Made by a program: the position numbers and the translations under genes
Notes under the pieces: model-generated
Database searches by the model: none
What the model was told of the DNA's origin: nothing
What the model saw: only the letters and a program-made list of their open reading frames with translations
Assembly (NCBI GenBank): GCA_036389155.1
Contig: DASVQN010000002.1
Span: 15,946 to 79,945 of the forward strand
Source: CADCVT01 sp036389155
Lineage (GTDB): Bacteria; Actinomycetota; Thermoleophilia; Solirubrobacterales; Solirubrobacteraceae
Reading direction: 5' to 3'
Length of the DNA stretch: 64,000 bases
Shown here: one piece after another, positions 31,615 to 39,078 of the stretch
Numbering within the stretch: position 1 is the stretch's first letter
Layout of the letters: each line of letters opens with the position of its first letter

Positions 31615-32817
31615 TTACCGCACGGAACGGGGAGCGGCTCGGGCGCGTGCGGCCTGGCGGACCAGGTGGTCTCGCTCGGCGACGTCCGTGGCGAGGCGGG
31701 CGGCCTGCGCGTACGCCTCGCCGGCGGCCTGCGGGTCGCCGTCGAGCTCGTGCAGGTGGCCGCGGACCGCGTGCCAGCGGTGCCGGTCGCCGATCACGTC
31801 GCGCAGGCGGTCGGTCTCGCGCAGTCCGGCGTCGGCGCCGTGGACGTGGCCGACCGCGACCGCGCGGCCCAGGACCGCCGCGGGGTTCTGACGCACGGCG
31901 TCGTCGCTGAGGGCGACGAGCGCGTCGTACCAGGCGAGGATCTGCGGCCAGTCGGTCTCCTCGGCGCTCGGCGCGTCGTCGTGGAGGGCGGCGATGGCCG
32001 CCTCGATCTGGTAGCGGCCGGGACGCTCGAGGGCGAGCGCCGACTGCAGGACGCGTACGCCCTCGGCGATCTCGCGGGTGTCCCACAGGCCGCGGTCCTG
32101 CCGGTCGAGCGTGACGATGCGGTCCTCCGCGCCGCGCCGCGCCGGCAGGCGGGCGTGGTTGAGGAGCATCAGGGCGAGCAGCCCGCGCGCCTCGGGCTCC
32201 TCCGTTGCGAGCGTAAGCTGGCGGGCGAGCCGGATCGCCTCGGCGGCCAGGTCCACGCGGCCCGCGTGGCCCGCGGTGTAGACGAGGTAGAGCACGCGCA
32301 GCACGACGGCGAGGTCGCCGGGCTGGTCGAGGCGGCACCCGCGCAGGGTCCGCTTCGCCCGGCTGATCCGCTGGGCCATCGTCGCCTCGGGGACGTAGAA
32401 GGCGTCCGCGATCTCCCGCGTGGTGAGGCCGCCGACCGCGCGCAACGTCAGCGCCACCTGCGAGGCCGGCGCGAGATCCGGGTGGCAGCAGCAGAAGAGC
32501 AGGAAGAGGGTGTCGTCGCCCTCCTCGGTCACGGCGGGCGGCCGCGGCTCGGCGTACGTCGCCTCCTCGCGGCGCTGTCGCGCGGCCTCGCTGCGGCGGG
32601 CGTCGACGAGCCGGCGCGTCGCGACGGTGGCCAGCCACGGCTGCGGGTCGCGCGGCGGGTGCTCGGGCCACACCCGCAGCGCCTCCAGCAGCGCCTCCTG
32701 GAGCGCGTCCTCGGCGGCGTCGAAGTCCTCCCCCCGGCGGACCAGCCCCGCGAGGACCCGCGGGACGAGGGCGCGCAGCGCGCCCTCGTCCAGCCGTCGC
32801 GTCGGTTCGTCGAGCAC
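31615..32817 (-). CDS. ECF42-type RNA polymerase sigma factor with TPR-like extension
   Basis: A 400-residue sigma factor, twice normal ECF length. Region 2 (DFDAAEDALQEALLEALRVW) and region 4 (VALTLRAVGGLTTREIADAF) occupy the first 180 residues. A helical C-terminal extension of about 210 residues (DUF6596-like; RLPARRGAEDRIVTLDRQDR, AVAVGHVHGADAGLRETDRL) follows. This is the ECF42 group, which has no classical anti-sigma factor and is typically encoded beside YCII/DGPF proteins, exactly as seen here. GTG start. The gap to the YCII stop is six bases. Confidence 0.9.
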   Translation of the reverse strand: MLDEPTRRLDEGALRALVPRVLAGLVRRGEDFDAAEDALQEALLEALRVWPEHPPRDPQPWLATVATRRLVDARRSEAARQRREEATYAEPRPPAVTEEGDDTLFLLFCCCHPDLAPASQVALTLRAVGGLTTREIADAFYVPEATMAQRISRAKRTLRGCRLDQPGDLAVVLRVLYLVYTAGHAGRVDLAAEAIRLARQLTLATEEPEARGLLALMLLNHARLPARRGAEDRIVTLDRQDRGLWDTREIAEGVRVLQSALALERPGRYQIEAAIAALHDDAPSAEETDWPQILAWYDALVALSDDAVRQNPAAVLGRAVAVGHVHGADAGLRETDRLRDVIGDRHRWHAVRGHLHELDGDPQAAGEAYAQAARLATDVAERDHLVRQAARARAAPRSVR

Positions 32818-32823
32818 GCCGGG

Positions 32824-33231
32824 TCAGTCGCAGGTCTCGTGGGACATGACCTCGTGGACGTCGATCCACTCGTAGAGGGGCTCGCCGCGCGGGCCGGGCT
32901 CGGAGGAGACATACGCCGCGACCTCGAGCGCGCGGTCGCGGGACTCCACGTCGATCATGTACCAGCCGGCGATCAGGTCGCTGGTCTCCGGGTGCGGGCC
33001 GTCAGTGGTGACCGGCGCCGCGTCCGGGCCGCCGTAGCGCACCCAGGTGCGCGTCGGCGTCAGGGCCTGCGCATCGACGTACTCCCCGTTCTCCCGCAGC
33101 AGCTCGCTGACGTGCCGCTGGAAGGCCATGTGCGCCTCGACGTCCTCGGGCGCCCACTGGTCCATCGGGGGGAACGGGTGGTGCGGCTCCGGGCCGCCGC
33201 GGTAGTGCTTGAGAAGCAGGTACTTCGGCAT
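32824..33231 (-). CDS. YCII/DGPF domain protein, partner of ECF42 sigma factor
   Basis: A 135-residue ferredoxin-like alpha-beta protein starting MPKYLLLKHYRGGPEPHHPF. TDGPHPETSDLIAGWYMIDV carries the DGP(F)-like motif, and the dipeptide WIDV near the end is typical. Members of this family accompany ECF42 factors and may sense a signal or act as small enzymes; their role is not established. Located upstream of and co-directional with the sigma factor gene. Confidence 0.87.
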   Translation of the reverse strand: MPKYLLLKHYRGGPEPHHPFPPMDQWAPEDVEAHMAFQRHVSELLRENGEYVDAQALTPTRTWVRYGGPDAAPVTTDGPHPETSDLIAGWYMIDVESRDRALEVAAYVSSEPGPRGEPLYEWIDVHEVMSHETCD

Positions 33232-33362
33232 CGTGGTCTCCTGGTGTCGTGGCCGCGCCTCTCGCGGCCTCACCTGGTGAGCGGAGCCGGCCGCGGCTTC
33301 TCGACATCGTGACGCCGCGTGAGCGCGAAGTCGCGCGCGAAAGGCGATATGACTCGGGCGAC

Positions 33363-33587
33363 GTGAGACCGGAGGTCCAGACGCAGCTCGAGAACCTCGT
33401 CGCGTACGTCGGCGCCGCATCGCAAGTGCGCGGCGCCGGCGGGCAACCCGACAACGCGCTCGCGTTCGCCGCGGGAGGGCTCCACGTCCTGCACGAGCTC
33501 GGACTCATCACCGGCGGCGAGTTCGATTCCTGGCTCGACCGCGCCCGCGAGGCGTCCGGCGGCGATCGGCCCTCGCTCGAGGGCTGA
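33363..33587 (+). CDS. Small hypothetical protein
   Basis: A 74-residue acidic protein beginning RPEVQTQLENLVAYVGAASQ if the GTG at 33363 is used. The upstream in-frame reading is Arg-rich and unconvincing. It has two predicted helices (DNALAFAAGGLHVLHELGLI; FDSWLDRAREA) and no Cys. A TATGAC hexamer (33348-33353) ends about nine bases before the GTG, which would fit leaderless transcription. No family recognised. Confidence 0.5.
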   Translation: MRPEVQTQLENLVAYVGAASQVRGAGGQPDNALAFAAGGLHVLHELGLITGGEFDSWLDRAREASGGDRPSLEG

Positions 33588-33654
33588 GGTCAACCGGCGC
33601 GTTGCACGCGATGTCCTGATTGAGTGGCGGACAGCCAATCGAGGACGGTGCACT

Positions 33655-34821
33655 GTGCGGACCTACATCGTCGGCGGGGCGGCGTTCCTGCTCCTTGCCG
33701 TCGGATTCGCGCCGCCGAGCGCGCGCGGCGATGTCCTCGTCGCTCGCAGCGGCCAGACGGCGGCCGCTGCGCGCGCTGACGAGGCACGGCGGGAGACTGC
33801 GCGGTACCTCCGCGCGCAGATCGCCGCACTCGCGACCGTCGAGGCACAGCAGGCGATGCACAGCAGCCCCGACGCGGTCGTCCCGGGCGCGCGGCTCGTG
33901 TTCGCACGCGAGCACGCGTTCTCCAGCTCGCTCGCGCGCGGCTTCACGAGGTTCGCCTGGCAGATGCGCCGCTCCAGAGGCGCAGCCGGCGCGGTGCGCG
34001 CGGCGGCCGAGTACGAGCTGCGGCTGAAGGGGGCCCTCGTCGACCGGCTGACGCGTCTGCTCAACGGCGATGTCGCCGGGGCCCGCCGGCCGCTCCCGAG
34101 GCTGCCGCGAGGGCTCAGGTCGTCGGCCGCCCGCGCCTCGCAGGTCCCGGCGCCCCCCGTGCAACCGCAATGCGTCGAGCTTCAGGGCCAGCAGATCTGC
34201 GCGCCCGTCCTCCCGGCGGAACCCGGCGATTCTCACGTGCCGCAGAACGTCGACGAGGCGGCGGATGCGCCGACGCAGTTCGACCTGCACGGCGAGGACC
34301 CCCCGCCACCGCCGCCGACGCCCGACCCGACGGGCTCCTCCGCCAGCTGCGCGCTGACGCCCCTCGGGTGCGGCCGCCTCGTCCCGTTCATCCTCTACGC
34401 GCAGCGCGTCGGCAACATGTGCACGACGAGCATGGCGGTCCGGGCCTTCTACGTGGAGGGAAAGGACAGGACCGCCATCCTGTGGCGCGCGAAGGAGACG
34501 TGTCCGCTCGCGCTTCACAAGGGCAAGACCGCGTTGTGGACGTACTCGCCGCGGAACTTCATCACGTCCGGGACGGCGTACGACCAGTTCGCGAATCCGG
34601 GGGACGTCCCGTTCTCGCGCGGTGACCACTCGTTCCCCGGCACGAAGTTCTTCGTCTACAACGTGCACTACAACACGACGAAGGTCGCGCCGGGCGGGCA
34701 GGTCTGGCGACGCGGAACCAACGACACGTACGGGGTCACGTTCAAGGCGTGCGCCGGGTACGGCACGAACACGCTGATCTGCAACTTCGAGCGCGTGTTC
34801 CATACGACGCTCAGCCCGTAG
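33655..34821 (+). CDS. Secreted hypothetical protein, two-domain
   Basis: A 388-residue exported protein with GTG start. Signal peptide MRTYIVGGAAFLLLAVGFAP; an N-terminal helical region (residues 30-140, QTAAAARADEARRETARYLR); a Pro-rich linker (EDPPPPPPTPDPTG, near residue 220). The C-terminal domain of about 160 residues has six Cys, starting CALTPLGCGRLVPFILYAQR and ending YGTNTLICNFERVFHTTL. Third-position GC is somewhat lower than in neighbours. I do not recognise either domain. Disulfides suggest an extracellular location. Confidence 0.72.
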   Translation: MRTYIVGGAAFLLLAVGFAPPSARGDVLVARSGQTAAAARADEARRETARYLRAQIAALATVEAQQAMHSSPDAVVPGARLVFAREHAFSSSLARGFTRFAWQMRRSRGAAGAVRAAAEYELRLKGALVDRLTRLLNGDVAGARRPLPRLPRGLRSSAARASQVPAPPVQPQCVELQGQQICAPVLPAEPGDSHVPQNVDEAADAPTQFDLHGEDPPPPPPTPDPTGSSASCALTPLGCGRLVPFILYAQRVGNMCTTSMAVRAFYVEGKDRTAILWRAKETCPLALHKGKTALWTYSPRNFITSGTAYDQFANPGDVPFSRGDHSFPGTKFFVYNVHYNTTKVAPGGQVWRRGTNDTYGVTFKACAGYGTNTLICNFERVFHTTLSP

Positions 34822-34841
34822 AGGGCGAGGCGGCGCCTGGT

Positions 34842-35306
34842 TCAGCCGCCCGCCGCCGCGGCGCGCTTCTCGATCTCGTCCGGTGGCACGTCCTCGACGT
34901 GGGTCGCGATGCTCCAGTGGTGGCCGAACGGGTCCTCGAACTGGCCGCTGCGGTCTCCGTAGAACTGGGTCTCGACGTCGCGGAGCGAGGTCGCCCCGGC
35001 CTCGATCGCCCGCTGGAAGACGGCGTCGACGTCCTCGACGTACATGCTGATGGTGACCGGCGTCCCGCCGACGGTCCTCGGGCCGCGGACGTCGATGTCC
35101 GGGAACTCGTCGGCGAGCATCAGCAGGCCGCCGTCGCCGATCTCGAGCTCCGCGTGGCCGATCCGGTCGCCCGGCGCTTCCAGGCGCATCCGCTCGCGGG
35201 CCCCGAAGACCCTCGTGTAGAAGTCGATGGCGGCTGCGGCGCCGTCGACGTGCAGGTACGGCGTGACGGCCGGATAGCCGTCGGGGATGGGCTTCACGTC
35301 GGACAT
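34842..35306 (-). CDS. VOC family (glyoxalase/bleomycin-resistance fold) protein
   Basis: A 154-residue protein of two beta-alpha-beta-beta-beta units. TPYLHVDGAAAAIDFYTRVF, HAELEIGDGGLLMLADEFPD, SMYVEDVDAVFQRAIEAGAT and FEDPFGHHWSIATHVEDVPP are the typical PhnB/YdhR-type segments. Metal-binding His and Glu are partly conserved. The function could be a small-molecule lyase or binding protein; the substrate is unknown. Convergent with the secreted protein gene. Confidence 0.88.
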   Translation of the reverse strand: MSDVKPIPDGYPAVTPYLHVDGAAAAIDFYTRVFGARERMRLEAPGDRIGHAELEIGDGGLLMLADEFPDIDVRGPRTVGGTPVTISMYVEDVDAVFQRAIEAGATSLRDVETQFYGDRSGQFEDPFGHHWSIATHVEDVPPDEIEKRAAAAGG

Positions 35307-35318
35307 GGCCGGTGTGTA

Positions 35319-35777
35319 TCACCTGCCGTAGCCGCTGACGAACCGGCGCGAGGCGCGCTCGACGTCCGCGAGCAGCCGCCGGACCTCCGCGAGGCCGGCG
35401 CGCAGGTCGGGGTCCCCCACCTCGACGGGCTTCAGCGAGTCCTGGAGCGCCGCGATCTCCTCGTCGGCCTCGGTGACCGCCTCCACCGCGCTCTCGAGGA
35501 ACCCCTTCACGCCGTGGGACGCCGCCCGGGAGCCCGCGGGAAGGAAGGACCGCCGCGGCATCCGGTGGCGGTCGGCGAAGTCGCTGTGCGTCTTGCGCAG
35601 CCGCCCGTAGGCGACCTGGACGGGCCGGAAGAGGTCCTCCTCGAGCTTGTCGGCGCTGGTCTCGTCGAGCTGCTCGTAGGCGTCGCCGAGCGCGGCGAGG
35701 CCGACCGCGAGACGGTTCGTCGCGCCGGCGACGGCGTCGAGCAGCTCCTGGCGGGCTTCGTCGGCGGCGTAGGTCAC
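35319..35777 (-). CDS. Hypothetical all-helical protein
   Basis: A 152-residue GTG-initiated protein without Cys or membrane segments, made of four long amphipathic helices (DEARQELLDAVAGATNRLAV; SADKLEEDLFRPVQVAYGRL; VKGFLESAVEAVTEADEEIA; DLRAGLAEVRRLLADVERAS). It looks like a helical bundle. No family recognised. Twelve bases from the VOC gene, so probably co-transcribed with it. Divergent from the Asp-box protein. Confidence 0.72.
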   Translation of the reverse strand: MTYAADEARQELLDAVAGATNRLAVGLAALGDAYEQLDETSADKLEEDLFRPVQVAYGRLRKTHSDFADRHRMPRRSFLPAGSRAASHGVKGFLESAVEAVTEADEEIAALQDSLKPVEVGDPDLRAGLAEVRRLLADVERASRRFVSGYGR

Positions 35778-35801
35778 GCCGCGCAGGGTACGCACGCGCC
35801 C

Positions 35802-35831
35802 TTGCGCAGGCCGCTCCGACCGGCGTAGGGT
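35802..35831 (+). promoter_or_regulatory. Predicted promoter of the Asp-box protein gene
   Basis: TTGCGC at 35802-35807, an 18-base spacer and TAGGGT at 35826-35831 fit actinobacterial -35 and TANNNT -10 elements. The RBS AGGAGG (35848-35853) and GTG start follow. Confidence 0.45.
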
Positions 35832-35858
35832 CGGCTGAACCAGCCTCAGGAGGCCGCA

Positions 35859-37310
35859 GTGATCCGCCGCATCGTCGTACTGACCGCCGCGCTCGTCGCG
35901 TTGCCGGCGACCGCGCTCGCGGCGAACACGCCCGCGATCACCGATCCGTACACGAACGCGGACAGCCAGCACCGCACGGCGGTCGAGCCCGACACCTTCG
36001 CCTTCGGGTCGACGCTCGTCGTGGCCTCGCAGATCGGTCGCTACTTCGACGGCGGCGCCTCCGGCATCGGGGTCGCCACCTCGACGAACAACGGCGTCAG
36101 CTTCACCTCGCAGGCGCTGCCCGGCCTGACGAACAACCCGCCCGTCGGCGGCGGCGCCTATGACCGCGCCACCGACCCGGTAGTCGCGTACGACCTCAAG
36201 CACAACACCTGGATGGTGTCGTCGCTGCTGCTGAGCGAGGCCGGGGGGCTGCAGGGCGCGGCGCTGGTGGTCAACCGCTCGACCGACGGCGGGTTCACCT
36301 GGGGCGCGCCGGTCAACGTGGCGCTCGCCGGCGCGAGCAACGACTACGACAAGAACTGGGTCGCGTGCGACAACCACACGTCGAGCCCGTTCTACGGCAA
36401 CTGCTACCACACGTTCGACGACTTCGGCGACGGCGACCGGATCCTCATGAGCACGTCGCACGACGGCGGGCTCACGTGGAGCGCTCCGGTGGCGACGGCC
36501 GGCGGCGTCTTCGGCCTCGGCGGCCAGCCGCTGGTCCAGCCGGACGGCGACGTGATCGTCCCGGCGGCGAACGCGTTCGAGACCGCGGTCATCGCCTTCC
36601 GGTCGACGAACGGCGGCGCGACGTGGGGCGACGAGGTCGTCATCTCCCGCGCGCGGGTCCGCACCCCAAGCGGGCCGATCCGCAGCGGATCGCTCCCCTC
36701 CGCCGAGATCGACTCGGCCGGCCGCGTCTACGTGACGTGGCAGGACTGCCGGTACCGCAAGGGCTGCAAGGCCAACGACATCGTCATGTCGGCGTCCGAC
36801 GACGGCGTGACGTGGGCGCCGGTCTCGCGGGTCCCGATCGACCCGCTGACCAGCGGCGCCGACCACTTCATCCCGGGCCTCGGCGTGCGGACCGACACGA
36901 CCGGCCGCCTCGGCCTGACGTACTACTTCTACGACGACGCGGCGTGCGGCGGCAGGAAGACCGCGCCGTGCGGGATGAAGGTCGGCTACGTGCAGTCGAA
37001 CAACGGCGGCGCGAACTGGTCGGCGCCGCAGACGCTCGCGGGCCCGTTCCCGGTCGCGTGGGTCCCGGACACGACCCAGGGCCGCATGGTCGGCGACTAC
37101 ATCTCGACGTCGTGGATCGGCGACCGCGCCTACGGGGCGTTCGCCGTGTCGAACGGGCTCGCCGGGACGACGTTCGACCAGCGGATCTACGTGCCGAGCG
37201 GAGGCGTCAACGCGACGTCGTTCCCCAGCGCGCGGGTCAAGGAGCAGGCGTTCTCCGACACGGGCGCGCAGCAGGCCAACCCGGTGTCGGTGATCCGGCG
37301 CGAGCGCTGA
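35859..37310 (+). CDS. Secreted sialidase-like (Asp-box/BNR) beta-propeller protein
   Basis: A 483-residue exported protein with signal peptide (MIRRIVVLTAALVALPATAL). Five Asp-box motifs mark a sialidase/exo-alpha-glycosidase-type propeller: STDGGFTWG, SHDGGLTWS, STNGGATWG, SDDGVTWA and SNNGGANWS. The arginine triad and Tyr/Glu pair of true sialidases cannot be assigned, so the activity may be non-enzymatic glycan binding. Cys pairs (VACDNHTSSPFYGNC, DCRYRKGC) suggest disulfides. The RBS AGGAGG precedes the GTG start. No wall-anchoring signal is seen. Confidence 0.85.
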   Translation: MIRRIVVLTAALVALPATALAANTPAITDPYTNADSQHRTAVEPDTFAFGSTLVVASQIGRYFDGGASGIGVATSTNNGVSFTSQALPGLTNNPPVGGGAYDRATDPVVAYDLKHNTWMVSSLLLSEAGGLQGAALVVNRSTDGGFTWGAPVNVALAGASNDYDKNWVACDNHTSSPFYGNCYHTFDDFGDGDRILMSTSHDGGLTWSAPVATAGGVFGLGGQPLVQPDGDVIVPAANAFETAVIAFRSTNGGATWGDEVVISRARVRTPSGPIRSGSLPSAEIDSAGRVYVTWQDCRYRKGCKANDIVMSASDDGVTWAPVSRVPIDPLTSGADHFIPGLGVRTDTTGRLGLTYYFYDDAACGGRKTAPCGMKVGYVQSNNGGANWSAPQTLAGPFPVAWVPDTTQGRMVGDYISTSWIGDRAYGAFAVSNGLAGTTFDQRIYVPSGGVNATSFPSARVKEQAFSDTGAQQANPVSVIRRER

Positions 37311-37319
37311 GCGCCGGCG

Positions 37320-38249
37320 TCACGCGAACGCGTACGGAGGGCGGAACACGCCGTCCTCCGTCACGATCGCCGTGACGAGGTCGTGCGGCGTGACGTCGAA
37401 CGCCCAGTTCGCGGCGGGCGCGCCCGCGGGCGCGGCGAGCTCGTCCGGGGAGCGCTCCTCGATCGGGATGTCCGCGCCTGTCGCGACCGCGGGGTCGATC
37501 GTGGAGCTCGGGGCGGCGACGTAGAACGGGACGCCGTGCCGGGCGGCGAGCGCGGCCAGCGGGTAGGTGCCGATCTTGTTCGCCACGTCGCCGTTGGCGG
37601 CGATGCGGTCCGCGCCGACGACCGCGGCGTCGACGAGCCCGCGCGACATCAGCAGCCCCGAGCTCGAGTCGGTGATGACGTGGTGCGGGATGCCGTCGGC
37701 CGCGAGCTCCCACGCGGTCAGGCGCGCGCCCTGCAGCAGCGGCCGCGTCTCGGGCACCCAGACCTCGGTGACGTGCCCCGCGTCGTGCGCGGCGCGGACC
37801 ACGCCGAGCGCGGTGCCCACGCCGGTCGTCGCGAGCGCGCCCGCGTTGCAGTGCGTCATGACGCGGGCGGGCGCGTCGAACAGCGCGGCGCCGTTGACGG
37901 CGATGACGCGCGTCGCGGCGTCCTCGCGCTCGGCGATCGCGTGCGCGGTCTCCAGCGCGCGCGCCGGGCCCGCCTCGCGCATCCGCCCGAGCGCCCAGTG
38001 CAGGTTGACCGCGGTCGGCCTGGTCCGCCAGAGGCGCTCGATCGCCGCGTCGTAGTCGCCGTCCGCCGCGAGCGCCGCCCCGTACGCCGCCGCCACGCCG
38101 ATCGCGGGCGCGCCGCGCACCGCGAGCGTCTCGATGGCGTCCGCGACCTCCTCGACCTGCGTGCATCGCAGCCAGCGCTCCTCGCCGGGGAGCGCGCGCT
38201 GGTCGAGGACGAGCAGCGCGCCGTCCTCGTGGCGCAGCGGCGCGACCAA
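37320..38249 (-). CDS. mtnA: S-methyl-5-thioribose-1-phosphate isomerase
   Basis: A 309-residue methionine-salvage enzyme converting methylthioribose-1-phosphate to methylthioribulose-1-phosphate in the cytosol. The catalytic pair is C134 in MTHCNAGALATTG and D214 in VVGADRIAANGDVANKIGTY; LAVRGAPAIGVAAAYG is the family N-terminal block. The TTG at 38249 gives a normal N-terminus (VAPLRHEDGALLVLDQRAL). Three bases separate it from the stop of the upstream helical protein gene, so they are co-transcribed. Confidence 0.93.
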   Translation of the reverse strand: MVAPLRHEDGALLVLDQRALPGEERWLRCTQVEEVADAIETLAVRGAPAIGVAAAYGAALAADGDYDAAIERLWRTRPTAVNLHWALGRMREAGPARALETAHAIAEREDAATRVIAVNGAALFDAPARVMTHCNAGALATTGVGTALGVVRAAHDAGHVTEVWVPETRPLLQGARLTAWELAADGIPHHVITDSSSGLLMSRGLVDAAVVGADRIAANGDVANKIGTYPLAALAARHGVPFYVAAPSSTIDPAVATGADIPIEERSPDELAAPAGAPAANWAFDVTPHDLVTAIVTEDGVFRPPYAFA

Positions 38250-38252
38250 CGC

Positions 38253-38672
38253 CTACTCCGGCTTGGCCCCGCGCCGCGCGGCCTTGCGCGTCAGCTCGAC
38301 CGGCGCCTTCAGCGCGCCGATCGTCTGCTCGACCGCGGTGGCCTGGACCTCGAGCAGGTCGGCGGCCTGGCCGAACGAGGTCGCGGCGGCGCGGAACGCC
38401 GCCGCCTGCGCGCGCATCGCGTCCGGGGCCTTGTCGAGCGCCTCCACGGTCGCGCGGGCGGGCGCCAGCGCGCGCCGCACCAGCTCCTCCTCCACCTCGA
38501 TCTGGCGGCGCAGGAGCTGCTCGATCACCTCGGTCTGGCGCTGCAGCGGGCCGAGGACGTCGCGCGCCCCCGCCCCCGCCTGGCCGGCGATCGACGTCGC
38601 CAGCGACCGCAGCTGGTTGGCCGCGTCGCGCCAGGCGCCGACGAGATCGGGGGCATCGGCCATCGGCTGCAT
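38253..38672 (-). CDS. Phasin-like helical protein
   Basis: A 139-residue all-helical protein (AWRDAANQLRSLATSIAGQA; QRQTEVIEQLLRRQIEVEEE; AFRAAATSFGQAADLLEVQA). It has no Cys and ends in a basic tail (TRKAARRGAKPE). The pattern resembles phasins or small apolar-surface-binding proteins, but this is only by composition. The start could also be the ATG at 38663, three codons later. Upstream partner of mtnA. Confidence 0.68.
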   Translation of the reverse strand: MQPMADAPDLVGAWRDAANQLRSLATSIAGQAGAGARDVLGPLQRQTEVIEQLLRRQIEVEEELVRRALAPARATVEALDKAPDAMRAQAAAFRAAATSFGQAADLLEVQATAVEQTIGALKAPVELTRKAARRGAKPE

Positions 38673-38753
38673 TGTTACCGCTCGCCAACCCTCCCCCCTC
38701 CCCGCGCGTTGCAAGAGGTGCAGCCACACGCCGAGAGACCGAGGGAGGACCTC

Positions 38754-39074
38754 ATGCTGTTGCTCGCCCGCCTGGTCCGGATGATCACCGCCGCCGTCGT
38801 CGCGGTGATCGTCGTCGGGATCGTCCTGCACCTGCTCGACGCGAACGCGTCCAACGCGCTCGTCAGCGCCGTCTACGACGTCGCCGGCTGGCTCGTCACC
38901 CCGTTCAAGGGGATCTTCGACGTCGACGGCCGGCACGCTCAGATCGCCGTCAACTGGGGCCTCGCGGCCGTGGTGTACGGGATCGTCGGCGGCCTGATCG
39001 CGTCGCTCCTCGCGCGGGCGGCGCTCGCGGCCGAGAGCCGCCGCGGCTATCGCGGTCGCCCCGCGGCGTACTAG
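38754..39074 (+). CDS. Small two-helix membrane protein
   Basis: A 106-residue protein with RBS GGGAGGAC and ATG at 38754. Helix one is residues about 9-27 (RMITAAVVAVIVVGIVLHLL) and helix two about 67-93 (INWGLAAVVYGIVGGLIASL-like); between them lies VAGWLVTPFKGIFDVDGRHA. The C-terminus is basic (ESRRGYRGRP). Related small proteins are common in actinobacteria and unnamed. It ends four bases before the LuxR gene stop on the other strand. Confidence 0.75.
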   Translation: MLLLARLVRMITAAVVAVIVVGIVLHLLDANASNALVSAVYDVAGWLVTPFKGIFDVDGRHAQIAVNWGLAAVVYGIVGGLIASLLARAALAAESRRGYRGRPAAY

Positions 39075-39078
39075 GCCG

